From assembly GCA_040954595.2 (NCBI GenBank), contig JBECUI020000028.1, positions 248,001-312,000 on the forward strand: DNA of 64,000 nucleotides, written 5' to 3'. A program made the position numbers and the translations under genes. The notes below the pieces were generated by a model. That model was not told the DNA's origin. It made no database searches and saw nothing but the letters and a program-made list of their open reading frames with translations. This stretch comes from Balanoglossus misakiensis (lineage: Eukaryota > Hemichordata). Shown here piece after piece: positions 13,041 through 23,036 of this stretch. Each line of letters begins with the position of its first letter. The first letter of the stretch is position 1.

Positions 13041-13160
13041 CTCACCCAACATGGCAGCCAATTGTTCTACAGTAAATCCACTGTAATTAATACTACCTTG
13101 ACTTGGCAAAGGATATGGAGGAGAGTTCAGATCAATATACAATGTTTCTATATTGGTGCG
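13041..13160 (-). CDS. Putative exon of the minus-strand EGF-type gene
   Basis: An open 120-base, phase-0 segment lies between TATACAG (acceptor, just above 13160) and GAG|GTAAGTAAG (a strong donor, just below 13041). It encodes 40 residues starting RTNIETLYIDLNSPPYPLPS and ending TVEQLAAMLGE. I do not recognise a domain. Good splice sites and position between EGF exons and the 15.3-kb exon are the only support. Its phase does not join directly to the 15.3-kb exon, so at least one intervening exon is missing or one of the calls is wrong. Confidence 0.5.
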
Positions 13161-13225
13161 CTGTATACAAAGAGAAGATAAAACAATATTTTGTTATTGG
13201 CAGTATTGTCAGTCAGTGTTTTTTT

Positions 13226-13318
13226 TAACCCTTCCACCCCAATTTCCTCTTCAGTGCTCCAACCTTAACATAGAAAACAATGCAGTTGGACTGAACCATT
13301 GTGGTGATCAGGGTAATG
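13226..13318. repeat. ~90-bp hairpin-type repeat, copy
   Basis: It shares AACCCTTCCACCCC, CATAGAAAACAATG and a GTGGTGA-type end with the better preserved copy at 15534-15625 and with about 6850-6941. No coding role is apparent. A run of about 21 cytosines at about 13429-13450 follows. Confidence 0.5.
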
Positions 13319-13618
13319 TAACCAGGGTTCCCCAGTCATTTTGTTAACATTCCTTATGGTACCATAAATGCAGTCATATTAATGGTAAGACAGGTGTTAC
13401 ATGGGGTTTCAAAATCACTTATTGCTCCACCCCCCCCCCCCCCCCCCCCCAACAATAGCCAAAATACTGTCAGTGTTATCCAAATTCTTATTTCACACCT
13501 GTTACAACTAACAAGGTATCTGTCACAGTCATTTTATGCTCTTTTAGTATCCAGGATCTATTGTCGATGATATAATCATCTCTGATCAGACTAGATTGCA
13601 TGTATAGCTCAACAGAAT

Positions 13619-13772
13619 AATATTGAAGGTCAGAATGCTTTTGATGAGGAAACAAAACACCAACTGCGAGAATATATCTTCTTCAGAAAATACCATCATT
13701 TTTATGTTAGTCAAGATACTTTGCAACTGGTGTATTGTTCTCTCATCAAAAGCATTCTGACCTTCAATATTA
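13619..13772. repeat. Inverted repeat (hairpin)
   Basis: AATATTGAAGGTCAGAATGC at about 13619 reappears in inverted form just before 13772. The arms extend about 50 bases on each side of a 55-base loop. It directly abuts the MITE that starts at 13773. Confidence 0.65.
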
Positions 13773-13977
13773 CTGTAAAACGGATTATTTTCGTGACAGG
13801 AAATGTTTGCGATATTAAAAGAGGCAACTGTTATGCGAGGATTAATTTTCATGTTCTTGTATTTCATTGCATCTTTATCTCCGAAAAACATTTTACGCAA
13901 CTTTTTCTTTTCACATTTTGTTGGCTCTCGCCTATTTCGCAAAAATTAATTGCTTGCGAAAATAACCCGTTTTACAC
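13773..13977. mobile_element. MITE with CTGTAAAACGG ends
   Basis: The left end CTGTAAAACGGATTATTTTC is matched inverted by the right end GAAAATAACCCGTTTTACA, giving inverted repeats of about 20 bp around 165 bases. It resembles small Tc1-mariner-type non-autonomous elements. It has no coding capacity. Confidence 0.6.
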
Positions 13978-14206
13978 ACAGGTGCAAGCTTTCTCTTATT
14001 GTGAGTATGGCAGAGAAAGTTTTGGCTGCTGTCAAAATTTTCTGACAAAGACATCCAGAAGGATTATGAAACTGAAAATGTTGATAATACAGTGAAACCT
14101 GTCAATTAATACAGACATCTCTCTAATCAGGACACCTCTCTATTAAGGAAAGATTGTTCAAGACAAGAGTAATGGTTTGAATAGAATATTACATGCACAT
14201 TTCTGT

Positions 14207-15063
14207 TAAAGGGACAAAGTCTCTCTCTCGCTGCCCTTTTTAGGTCCCATTGGTATAGGCCTATATACCATGGGACCTTATGGGATTGGTTGCGTCTGTA
14301 TGTATGTATGTATGTATGGATGGATGTATGTATGGATGTATGTCCGTCCACATCAAAAACTTGAAAACCACTGTGTGTATCACCTTGATATTTGGTGTGC
14401 ACATGCAGGCTGGGCTGTAGATGGGAGTTTGTTCAAATGAAGTTGTTGTTGCCAAAAATATGCAAATTAGCTGGAAAAATGTGAACTTAGTCAAAACTCA
14501 GTAACTCAAGAACTACTGGTCAGATTGAACTACTGGTCAGATTGCTTTGCGAAGTGGTGTGTATTTACTTTATTGAGTTGTTTATATACACAGGAAATTC
14601 CTGAATGATTACATAACTGGCTAAGTTTTAAAGAGGCCAGCTGTTCTATTTAGTGTGTGTGTCTGTCAGTATATCGCCATTTACTCCGGTGTAGACTTTT
14701 TCTTTTGTATTCCCTCAATGGGACCACTGTGTCCTTGACGCGATTTTTTCCATTATGTTTGATACAAGAGACATTTTATATTAATGTACATGTGTATATG
14801 TAGTTAATGAACGTTCAACCATACACAATTTCCATCCCACTTGAATGATATGAGCATAAAAACTCGCATAAAATGAATAAATGATAGAGACCGATTATTG
14901 GCGTGTGTTTTTTATCACTCTGGTGGCTACAAGCAGGGTTGAAGTTGTGTGTGGTGAAACATTGATTCACTATATATCCACATGTAGAATAACAGAAATG
15001 GTGCCCTGTAACAAACCTAATTCATGGAAAAGGGGCAGCGAGGGAGAGAATTTGTCCCTTTAA
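14207..15063. repeat. TTAA-ended hairpin repeat with inserted repeat
   Basis: The ends are inverted copies of each other: TTAAAGGGACAAAG then CTCTCGCTGCCC on the left, and GGGCAGCGAGGGAG then TTTGTCCCTTTAA on the right. Inner sequence from about 14760 matches the hairpin repeats at 34939-35277 and about 43800-44046. The middle (about 14240-14740) appears to be another repeat. It contains a (TATG)n tract at about 14297-14342 and a block found inverted at about 17160-17405. A CAGTGAAACCTG...CAGGTTTCA pair at about 14091 and 15128 may be a further repeat enclosing this one. Confidence 0.5.
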
Positions 15064-15277
15064 GGACACCTCTCTATTAAGGACACATTTTGTGGTCCCA
15101 GAGGTGTCCTTCCTAGGCAGGTTTCAATGTACTTCACATCTCAGTTGTACTCCACTGTCTGTATGGAATCATTTCCTGGTTGACATGGTGAACTTTACAA
15201 AAACAGATAAACCACCAAAAAAAGTCAGGGCCATATGTAGAGAATGATCTTGAAACTCAGAATTTTACCATAATTAC

Positions 15278-15376
15278 CTTGAATATCGTAAACTCTTCAT
15301 ATCGTCAAATAACTGCAATGCAGTACTCAGACCTTCAGAAATCATACCATATTTCTCACCTGCTCCTGACAACAAT
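15278..15376 (-). CDS. Putative exon of the minus-strand EGF-type gene
   Basis: A 99-base open segment lies between TATTTCAG (acceptor, just above 15376) and CAAG|GTAATT (donor, just below 15278). Only one frame is open. It encodes LLSGAGEKYGMISEGLSTAL and a tail ending SLRYS. No known domain is visible. The entry phase is 2 and the exit phase 2, which is incompatible with direct joining to 13041-13160. Confidence 0.4.
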
Positions 15377-15533
15377 CTGAAATACAACAACAATCATTTA
15401 ACAAAAGGTATATGTAAACAATGTCTACTCTGATTGTAGACAGATTTGATTAAACATTTTATGAAACATTTAAAGGTAGGAACCTCTAATAAAAGCAAGT
15501 GAGTCAAAAGTCAAAAAGAGCGACTTTTTCCCT

Positions 15534-15625
15534 TTAACCCTTTCACCCCAAGTTCCTTCTATACAGGTCAAACCTTTTCATAGAAAACAATGGGTTTTGA
15601 CCGAACCTTGGTTGTGAAAGGGTTA
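15534..15625. repeat. ~92-bp repeat with TTAACCC ends
   Basis: It starts TTAACCCTTTCACCCC and ends GTGAAAGGGTTAA, an inverted pair. CATAGAAAACAATGGG lies in the middle. Related copies lie at about 6850 and 13226. It is probably a tiny non-autonomous inverted-repeat element. Confidence 0.6.
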
Positions 15626-18619
15626 ATGGGCTTCCATAATTAGTGTTCTTTAAAATTAGAGGGTGGTACTTAGGGGTTATTACACTAAATTTGGTGAGAA
15701 CAATAGAAAGTGGCAAATTCAGGCTCTGCATGTATGATACTAATGACAATTAGCCTTCTGCTTTAGAATCATCACCATTAAGCTATATTGATTGTATCCG
15801 CATCAGTTTATCATCTTTTGCTAATGCATAACACGACTGTTGTGTATTCTTTGAATGGAGGCTGATTAAATCGGTGTGACACCCATTTAAAATAACACTA
15901 AATAACACAAAACTACAATGTATGCGCGCAAATATTTTGTCACAGTTGCGTGACATGCGCACACAAAAAATCCATTGAAAGATAACAGCGGGCGAGGCTA
16001 TCTGGGGCGCCTTGTCAAGGTTGGCCGGTCAGGCGCCCTGTACACATGTACGCGTACGCGCGCTTGTATGCTGTAGCAGGACGCACAATGATGTACGTGC
16101 GGTAACCTAGGCCACAAACTTGACACGTGTCGGGCTATAATTTATGCACACAGAAGCCATTAGATATAACAAAGCAAGTAGGGCTTCTGGGTCATTTTCC
16201 TTGATGATATAACACAAGAATTCCATACCTTGTCTGTACTTAATACGTATCGGGGGGGGGGGGGGGGGACCACTGTACACAGTCTCTTTCATGATGTTTA
16301 TGTACTTTATTCGCTACATTCTAAATGATATTTTTTGTGTTGGGCCATCTAGACATGAAGGGAGAACTCATTCAAGTATGTTTATCTGAAAGCCTGCTTG
16401 TCTATCGCTATTTTGTTGCACGTAATTCAAATACAATTTCACGAAAAAAAAATTGGCTCTTTGCGTGCACTGCGCGTAAAAAATAAAATATCAAACGCAA
16501 GCCCAGTACAAATTCCAAATTACCTATGATATGATTTCATAATAATTCTAAAGAAGCCAATCCCATTAACTTACAACTAAAATTTATAGAAATCAGCCAT
16601 ACAGTGTACACTTTCTGAGAAATATAATTTTTTATCAAAATTGGTAAATATACCCCCAAAATACAAGACATTGCCCCCACAAAACATTGACACTTTCATC
16701 ATAGGTTTTGTAAATCATCATGACAACTCACCATGGAACCTTCAAATCAAATTTCAAAGCAACGGGGTAGAGGGTTCTGAGAAAGAGTTTTGACCAAAAA
16801 TGGCAAAAATCACCCCAAAAATATACTATTGAATTCTACAAATTGATTTGACAAACACACATCTCTATGCCTACCAAATTTCAAAGCAATCTGACAAATG
16901 GTTTTACAGAAAAAAATTGATCAAAAAGGCAAAATTTGCACCAAAATTATAAATTTGCAAATTTTGCAGCAAATTTAAACAAAACTTTGATAACTCACAT
17001 CACCTATATTAAGCCCCATACTAAATTTCAAAGAAGTCAGGTCATCAATTCCAGAAAAGTAGATTTTTTACCAAAAATGTGGAAAAAGACAAAAAAATAC
17101 ATAAATTATAGAAAATTCAAACTATTAGTTCAAAACATACACAACTGTGTGAGGTTAATATAAGGTACATGCATACCAATTTTCAAATCAATATGACCAG
17201 TGGTTGTTGAGTTTCTGAGTTTTGGCCAAATTTACGTTTTTCCCAACAACTTCATTTGAACAAACTCCCATCTACAGCCCTGCCTGCATCTGCACACCAA
17301 ATATCGAGGTTATATGCTCAGCGGTTTTCAAGTTTTTGATGTGAACGGACATACATCCATACAGACGCAACCGATCTCATGAGGTACCACCAGTATATAC
17401 AAATGGGACCTAAAGATATTTCGGTGCAACTTGTAGACTGCATCATATATATATATTGTGTTGTCGCCCAAATTGTGTGTGTGTGTGTGTGTGTGTGTGA
17501 GGGGGGGGGGGGGGGGTCCCAATGTGCCCTTCCTATGATATCTGCAATAATTGTAGCCTAGATGGGATGATTGATCAAGCCCATAAGCGATCAACCAGCC
17601 CACCAAAGCTACAATTATTGCACCTATTCCTATGATAGCTGGATCCATAGGGTAAACTGTACAAAACAAATAAGTGTCAGTATAAAATGTGGTAACTTTT
17701 GGCGTTTGTTTCTTCCCACTGAATTTCGACATCGCAAAGTGATTTCAGATGTCAGTTTATATTTATAATAACATTACTGCCACTAAGAAATATGAATGAA
17801 GTTGCACAGTTCATATAAACATTACACCACTGGCAACTGTGCTATATCATGCCACTTTTATGACCCCTTTTGACCTCTACATCCTGGCTTTTTGTCGGTG
17901 TGAGTATACAATTTCGAGTTTACCAACCATGCTATTGAATCAATGCATTTTTTCTCATCCTTGAACAAAACTGGTGAACATTGCCTGTTAGAAAAGGTTA
18001 GCTGTTCAACATTGAATGATGAATGATGTCAAACCAACAAATCACCAGGATGTAAGGTCACACAGGGGTCATGAAAGAGGCCTGTAAGATACTCTTGTTC
18101 TCTGCCCACTTTCTAACCCTGCTGTCACTACCAGCAGCAGGAATGGGACAGGGGACCAGGCTATATCTATAGGACTGTTTGCTAACATTAAGTGTGTTTA
18201 CTTGAGTAAGTTGGGTACTATAAAAAGAATTGTCACCATTACTGTAGGGGGAGACATGAGTCTACCTGGTTGATTTATATTTTACATAATGTGCTTAGAT
18301 TAATAGAAATAATTTATGCATAGTTACTTAGGAACACTTCCATAACTAGTCTGCATTTTGCCTCTGCCAAATAGTAAAGAAAAAACATCAGAGAATAGGC
18401 AGAGTAGAAACTAAACTGCACTCTCCTAAATATAAAATGGTTTACCCCTAAGTCTAATGTGATGCATAGTGTGATTCAATCTGTGTCAATAAAATTGCAA
18501 CCACATCAGTGTTCAGTGAAAACAGTATGTGACATACTTTTCCACCTGACCAAATCTATTAGAAACACACTTTTTAAAGAAATTGTTTTAAAGGGGCAGC
18601 TGCTATGACATTTGGGATT
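15626..18619. other. Non-coding stretch with several low-complexity tracts
   Basis: A repeat at about 15770-15890 resembles about 29530-29640 (shared CATCAGTTT, CATCTTTTG and ATGGAGGCTGAT). A poly-G run lies at 16252-16268. An A-rich region at 16500-17150 has repeated CAAAAATGGCAAAAA-type motifs. Sequence at about 17160-17405 is an inverted relative of about 14260-14530. A (GT)n tract followed by poly-G lies at about 17476-17517, and a hairpin at about 17531-17636. No supported gene. Confidence 0.5.
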
Positions 18620-19075
18620 AATAGAATCTCACACTCCCAAGGACCTGGGATCGTATTTCTCACACGAGTTGGGGATTTTCTGTCACACACGAGCCGCAGG
18701 CGAGTGTGGGACAAAATATCCCTGACGAGTGTGAGAAATACGATCCCAGGTCCTTGGTGTGTGAGATTATTTTTCTCACACGGTCACAAATTAGCCAAAT
18801 TCGTTAAAACATTGAATAAATGACTCTGGAACTGTCGTCTGGGGGCACGTTATAGTTCTGTGCCTGTAATACACATCACGCCATTGGATAACATTTAGTG
18901 CGCGAAGAGAAAGAACTCTTTGTCAACCAATCAGCGCTCGCGTCATATACAGCTTTCGATTCAGTGAGAGTGTGAGAATAATAGAATCTCACACTCCCAA
19001 GGACCTGAGATCGTATTTCTCACACTCGTCGGGGATATCCTATCCCACACTCCCAGCGGCCAGCAGTGTGAGAAA
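18620..19075 (+). repeat. Hairpin repeat family, longer copy
   Basis: The first hairpin (about 18625-18775) has arms AAGGACCTGGGATCGTATTT and its inverse around a GAGCCGCAGGC centre. A linker of about 200 bases follows, then a second, partial hairpin beginning AATCTCACACTCCCAAGGAC at about 18985. The hairpin plus linker is the inverse of about 8165-8500, so the two copies sit in opposite orientation about 10 kb apart. Confidence 0.65.
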
Positions 19076-19082
19076 TTAAATA

Positions 19083-19260
19083 CAGTAAAACCTGTCTGAA
19101 CCGAACACTGAAGGCACTGAAGAAATTGTTCAGTTTACAGACATTTCCAGTTTGTAAAGGTTCTTTTAACATGTGAATTCTATGTCGAAGGTACTGAAAA
19201 GGTGTTCAGTATAGACAGGTTTCCAGATTAGACAGGGTTTGGTTTTGACAGGTTTTACTG
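19083..19260. mobile_element. MITE with CAGTAAAACCTGTC ends
   Basis: It starts CAGTAAAACCTGTC and ends GACAGGTTTTACTG. TA precedes the left end; the right side reads AA, so the target duplication is imperfect. Internal sequence (ATAGACAGGTTTCCAGATTA) recurs at about 43250-43290, a fragment of the same family. It is probably a Tc1-mariner-type non-autonomous element. Confidence 0.7.
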
Positions 19261-20337
19261 AAGGTTGAAAATTAATTCTATGTGGCCACTGAAGATTCTT
19301 GTGCTACTCCCAACAATATGTTGAAACCCACAATTGATGTATAAAATACCATCCACTAAATATTTAAATGTCACCAAAAACATTTTACTCTAAATAAATA
19401 AATATATTCTATAAAAACATATTTTTAGACATGTTGCATATTTACGTAACAGTAGTAAAAAAATGTGAATGATAACATTACACATTCACGGGCTATGTTG
19501 ACAAGTGAAGTATAAATGGGTATATTAGCATGCTGTTTGGAGTAGAACAAGAAATTCCCATTGATACTCAGAACAAAAATATATGTACATCAATTAAAGC
19601 CAAAAGTTACAGCTAATGTCCCGTTAAGTGCATTGTAATTCAGAAAACTTCTGGAGCAGTGAATAAATCCTACTATTCCTAGTATATCAGAAGTTTTTTT
19701 CATTTTAAAAATCAAGCTAGTTGCTTTAAAAAAAAATGAGACACTACTTTGTACAAAAGTTATGACAGCTTGCATTCACGCAGATTTGAGCCAGACATCT
19801 CAAAGCGTTAACAAAAAAACATAGAGCATACTGTTTTTGCGAAGGTAATTTAAATTGCTTGTTACGTGATAGTAGTGAAAACAATGGTGACATTGAAGTA
19901 ACCGAAATGTTCTCCTATATCAAGCTTTCAGAGATAATTAACAGAGAAATGTTTATTTCAAAAAGTGAATGTCTTATTTTTTATATTATACAGTCACAGT
20001 ATGTAATAGAGGGACTGTGATATAGTGCACTGGTTTGGCTGTTGTTTCACTACAGATTTTTGTGGTGGGGGTCACGGGTGGGTCTATGATGGGGGAAACC
20101 AGCATAGAACCCCCCCCCCCCTCCACCCTCCCCCTAGCTGTGTTTCCATAGAGATAATGTAGTACTAAATGTGACATTATTATATGACTCAGAAGGTCAC
20201 ATAGCTCTGCGTACAGGTCTGTGTGTTCCCGGCTGTATGCAGAGCTAAAGGTCACACAGAGAAACCACACGACAGAGATCTCACCATCTCAAAAAGCTGA
20301 CTCTGAAAAGCATGTAAAAGAATTAAGACTGGCTTAC
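19261..20337. other. No supported gene
   Basis: AT-rich sequence with a C-rich run at about 20110-20130. It is probably intron or flank of the minus-strand gene. Nothing else can be called. Confidence 0.4.
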
Positions 20338-20640
20338 CTGTAGGAGGACCTGTGTCACACATCTCTGCCCGCCAAGGTCTTGCCAACGACCCTGGCGATG
20401 TCTGTCATCTAGTCTTGCTCCAAGCGATGCTAATCACACTGGCGGCGCGTCGTACTCATGTTCCTTTCCTTTATCTACAGGCACAGCGACTGCCGTAAAG
20501 CCAAGTCATCACCGGACTCATCATATCTGATATACTTCCCTGGCCGGTCGGGGCAACACCGACGTCACGATAAAACGTCGTAGGTCCCGTGGCAACACCG
20601 TAGCTACACCCTAATGAGAGAGAATGTCTAGTGATCTGAG
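20338..20640 (-). other. Possible non-coding first exon (minus strand)
   Basis: A good minus-strand donor (CTACAG|GTAAGCC) ends at 20338. The sequence above it is GC- and CpG-richer than its surroundings and holds only very short frames. It could be the 5' untranslated exon and promoter area of the minus-strand EGF-type gene. The upstream limit is a guess. Alternatively it is simply a GC-rich intergenic stretch. Confidence 0.25.
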
Positions 20641-21274
20641 TGACGGCAACTGATCCAGGATCTCAATCACTCACCCGGCTCTGTCAGTGTCATGGCTCTC
20701 TCTCTCAACTACGGTGCGATCTGTGATGACGACCACCTCGCAAAGTTCTGCCAAGCGCCGCCGCGTCCCATGTAGAAAGGTTGCGAAACCCTTTGAAAAC
20801 ACTGCCAAGAATGCTCCATTATCCGAAATATGTTCTTTCACTGACGTCTCCACTCATGAGAAATTTAAAAAAGGGGCGTAACACGCTGTTGTAAAAGATC
20901 AGCTGATTCGCGACCAAAACATTCACGATTGACCCTTGACCTAGGATAGTCCTGTACCCTCGATCCAGCGCCAGCTAAGTTGGCGTTGTTAAAATAATTA
21001 TTAGGTAAACAGCCATCACTATAAGCTATAGATGTAATTCAGTAAACCAAAATCTTTAAAAATATATGTTGTCAAGAACAATTTATAGACCAAGGCCATG
21101 GCCAGAGGTACATCCGAAAAATACCAACTGTACATGGTTATTCTTGTATAACCTTTGACCCCGATTTGTAAACAGTGCTGCATGTTTGAAGTATCGCTCT
21201 TAAAAATTGAGATTCACCTGATGGTTTTATATGAAAGCCAGTTGGGGACATGTACATACGCAATAAATAAAAAA
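20641..21274. other. No supported gene
   Basis: Overlapping short frames exist on both strands at 20671-20881, but no domain or splice evidence is visible. It may include a promoter region. Confidence 0.4.
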
Positions 21275-21611
21275 TTATCTCGAGATCTCGAGATAATTCC
21301 ATTCGTTTTCTGACTTTTTATTTTTTTATCTCGAGATCTCGAGATAATTCCATTCGTTTTCCTGACTTTTTATTTTTTTATCTCGAGATCTCGAGATAAT
21401 GCTATTCGTTTTCCTGACTTTTTATTTTTTTATCTCGAGATCTCGAGATAATTCCAATTCGTTTTCCCGACTTTTTATTTTTTTATCTCGAGATCTCGAG
21501 ATAATTCAAGTTCGTTTTCCCGACTTTTTATTTTTTTATCTCGAGATCTCGAGATAATTCCAATTCGTTTTCCCGACTTTTTATTTTTTTATCTCGAGAT
21601 CTCGAGATAAA
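21275..21611. repeat. Palindromic 52-bp satellite, seven copies
   Basis: Seven copies of a perfect 22-bp palindrome with core TCTCGAGATCTCGAGA begin at about 21275, 21326, 21378, 21430, 21483, 21536 and 21589. They are spaced by near-identical AATTCCATTCGTTTTCCTGA and TTTTTATTTTTTTA linkers. Each unit could extrude as a small cruciform. No coding is present. Confidence 0.9.
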
Positions 21612-22046
21612 TTTGTCTTAAAGAGGGCGGGTGTATTGGTACGGAGACTGTCCAGAGAGGGCGGTGTATCGGTACAGAGAATATGGCGTTCTTTTACTAG
21701 CTTGACCTAGTACCAGGACTTTTCGTCGGATTCTGCCTTACATGCTGCATCGTATCTTATCAGACTGACTGAGTGTTGGTAAGTTGAGATTTTACCTCCT
21801 TCTCATAACCGTTAGATTTGTCGTACACGTAACATGACCACACGATGCACAATTTGTACTGGTTTGTGATGTGGCAATCTATTGAGTCGCCTTGCACGTC
21901 AAGCGTCATCATGATCATGCCAAACACGATCGACGCGACGTTGACAATGTGCTGCATGCAATAGGTTGACTGAGACGTTCTTGTCAGTATCTCGTACTCA
22001 ACTTAACTTGCTTGATTTTTGATTCATGATGTAACATATGCCATCA

Positions 22047-22077
<31 letters not shown>

Positions 22078-22420
22078 ATCACAACTTGAGGCTAACTCTG
22101 GCCTTATGCCGCGCTGTTTGAAACATATATCATACATGATTCAACTTGTGTGTGGGGCGGATAGTTACATCGCCTAGGATCAAGTTGCCATAACTGGATT
22201 CTTCCAATAAATAAATGCACTTTAACTTGATCTTGAATATTAAACAATGCAATGTTAACATCAGTACAGCTGCTGTGATTTATTTTACTTTGCTTCAGTC
22301 TGTGATTATGACACAGACAAATGTGAGTGTGTATGGTGACCTCAGTACATCCAAGGTCAAACGTCAACAACTCTTCAGTTGATATGAAAGTTTCAAACAA
22401 AAAAATTAAAGCAAAATAGG

Positions 22421-22475
<55 letters not shown>

Positions 22476-23003
22476 TGAGTGTGTATGTGTCTGTCTGTGT
22501 CTGTCTCTATGTATTAATGAGTGTGTGTGTAATGTTTGTGCACATTGATTGACTTGATTTAATATTGAAGATTTAAGCACCGATGGCATTTATTACAAAG
22601 AGTTATATTATTATCAATAGAGTCCAAGTTGAAGTCTTAATCACTCCCTAAATTATTTTAAATTGTATGTATGTATGTATGTATGTATGTATGTATGTAT
22701 GTATGTATGTATGTATGTATGTATGTATGTATGTATGCATGTATGTATGTATGTATGTATGTATGTATGTATGTTGACAATTGAGAAGTTTCCTCATCAA
22801 AAATTCTGAACAAAATTCTTGCTTCACTGTAATTTTTGGTGAAATATCAACTTTATTCAAGGTGAGAAAGTAGATAGTTTTTCCTTCTGAGATAATATTC
22901 TCAAATTTCCCAAACTGTTCATAAAAATCAAGTTGATGCATTATTTCATGCTTGTCTTTAGGTACATCAGTTTTGATTTAACTGTTGTTGATTTTCCTTA
23001 CAG
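21612..23003. other. Upstream region of the HECT gene with microsatellites
   Basis: It contains (TA)n at about 22047-22073, (GT)n at 22422-22473 and (GTAT)n at 22664-22771. It probably holds the promoter and 5' untranslated exon(s) of the HECT gene. An acceptor TTCCTTACAG at 22994-23003 shows that at least one upstream exon exists, but I cannot place it. Confidence 0.5.
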
Positions 23004-23036
23004 AAAAATATTACTTAAGCAAACAGATCAGACAAA

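Noticed and set aside
13586-14095. Overlapping frames of about 120 codons on both strands
   Set aside because: They arise from the inverted repeat at 13619-13772 and the adjoining MITE.
17328-17732. Minus-strand frame with a membrane-segment-like start (MDPAIIGIGAIIVALVGWLI)
   Set aside because: It lies on a hairpin repeat (about 17531-17636) and has no usable donor. It could be a signal-anchor exon of the EGF-type gene but is not supportable.
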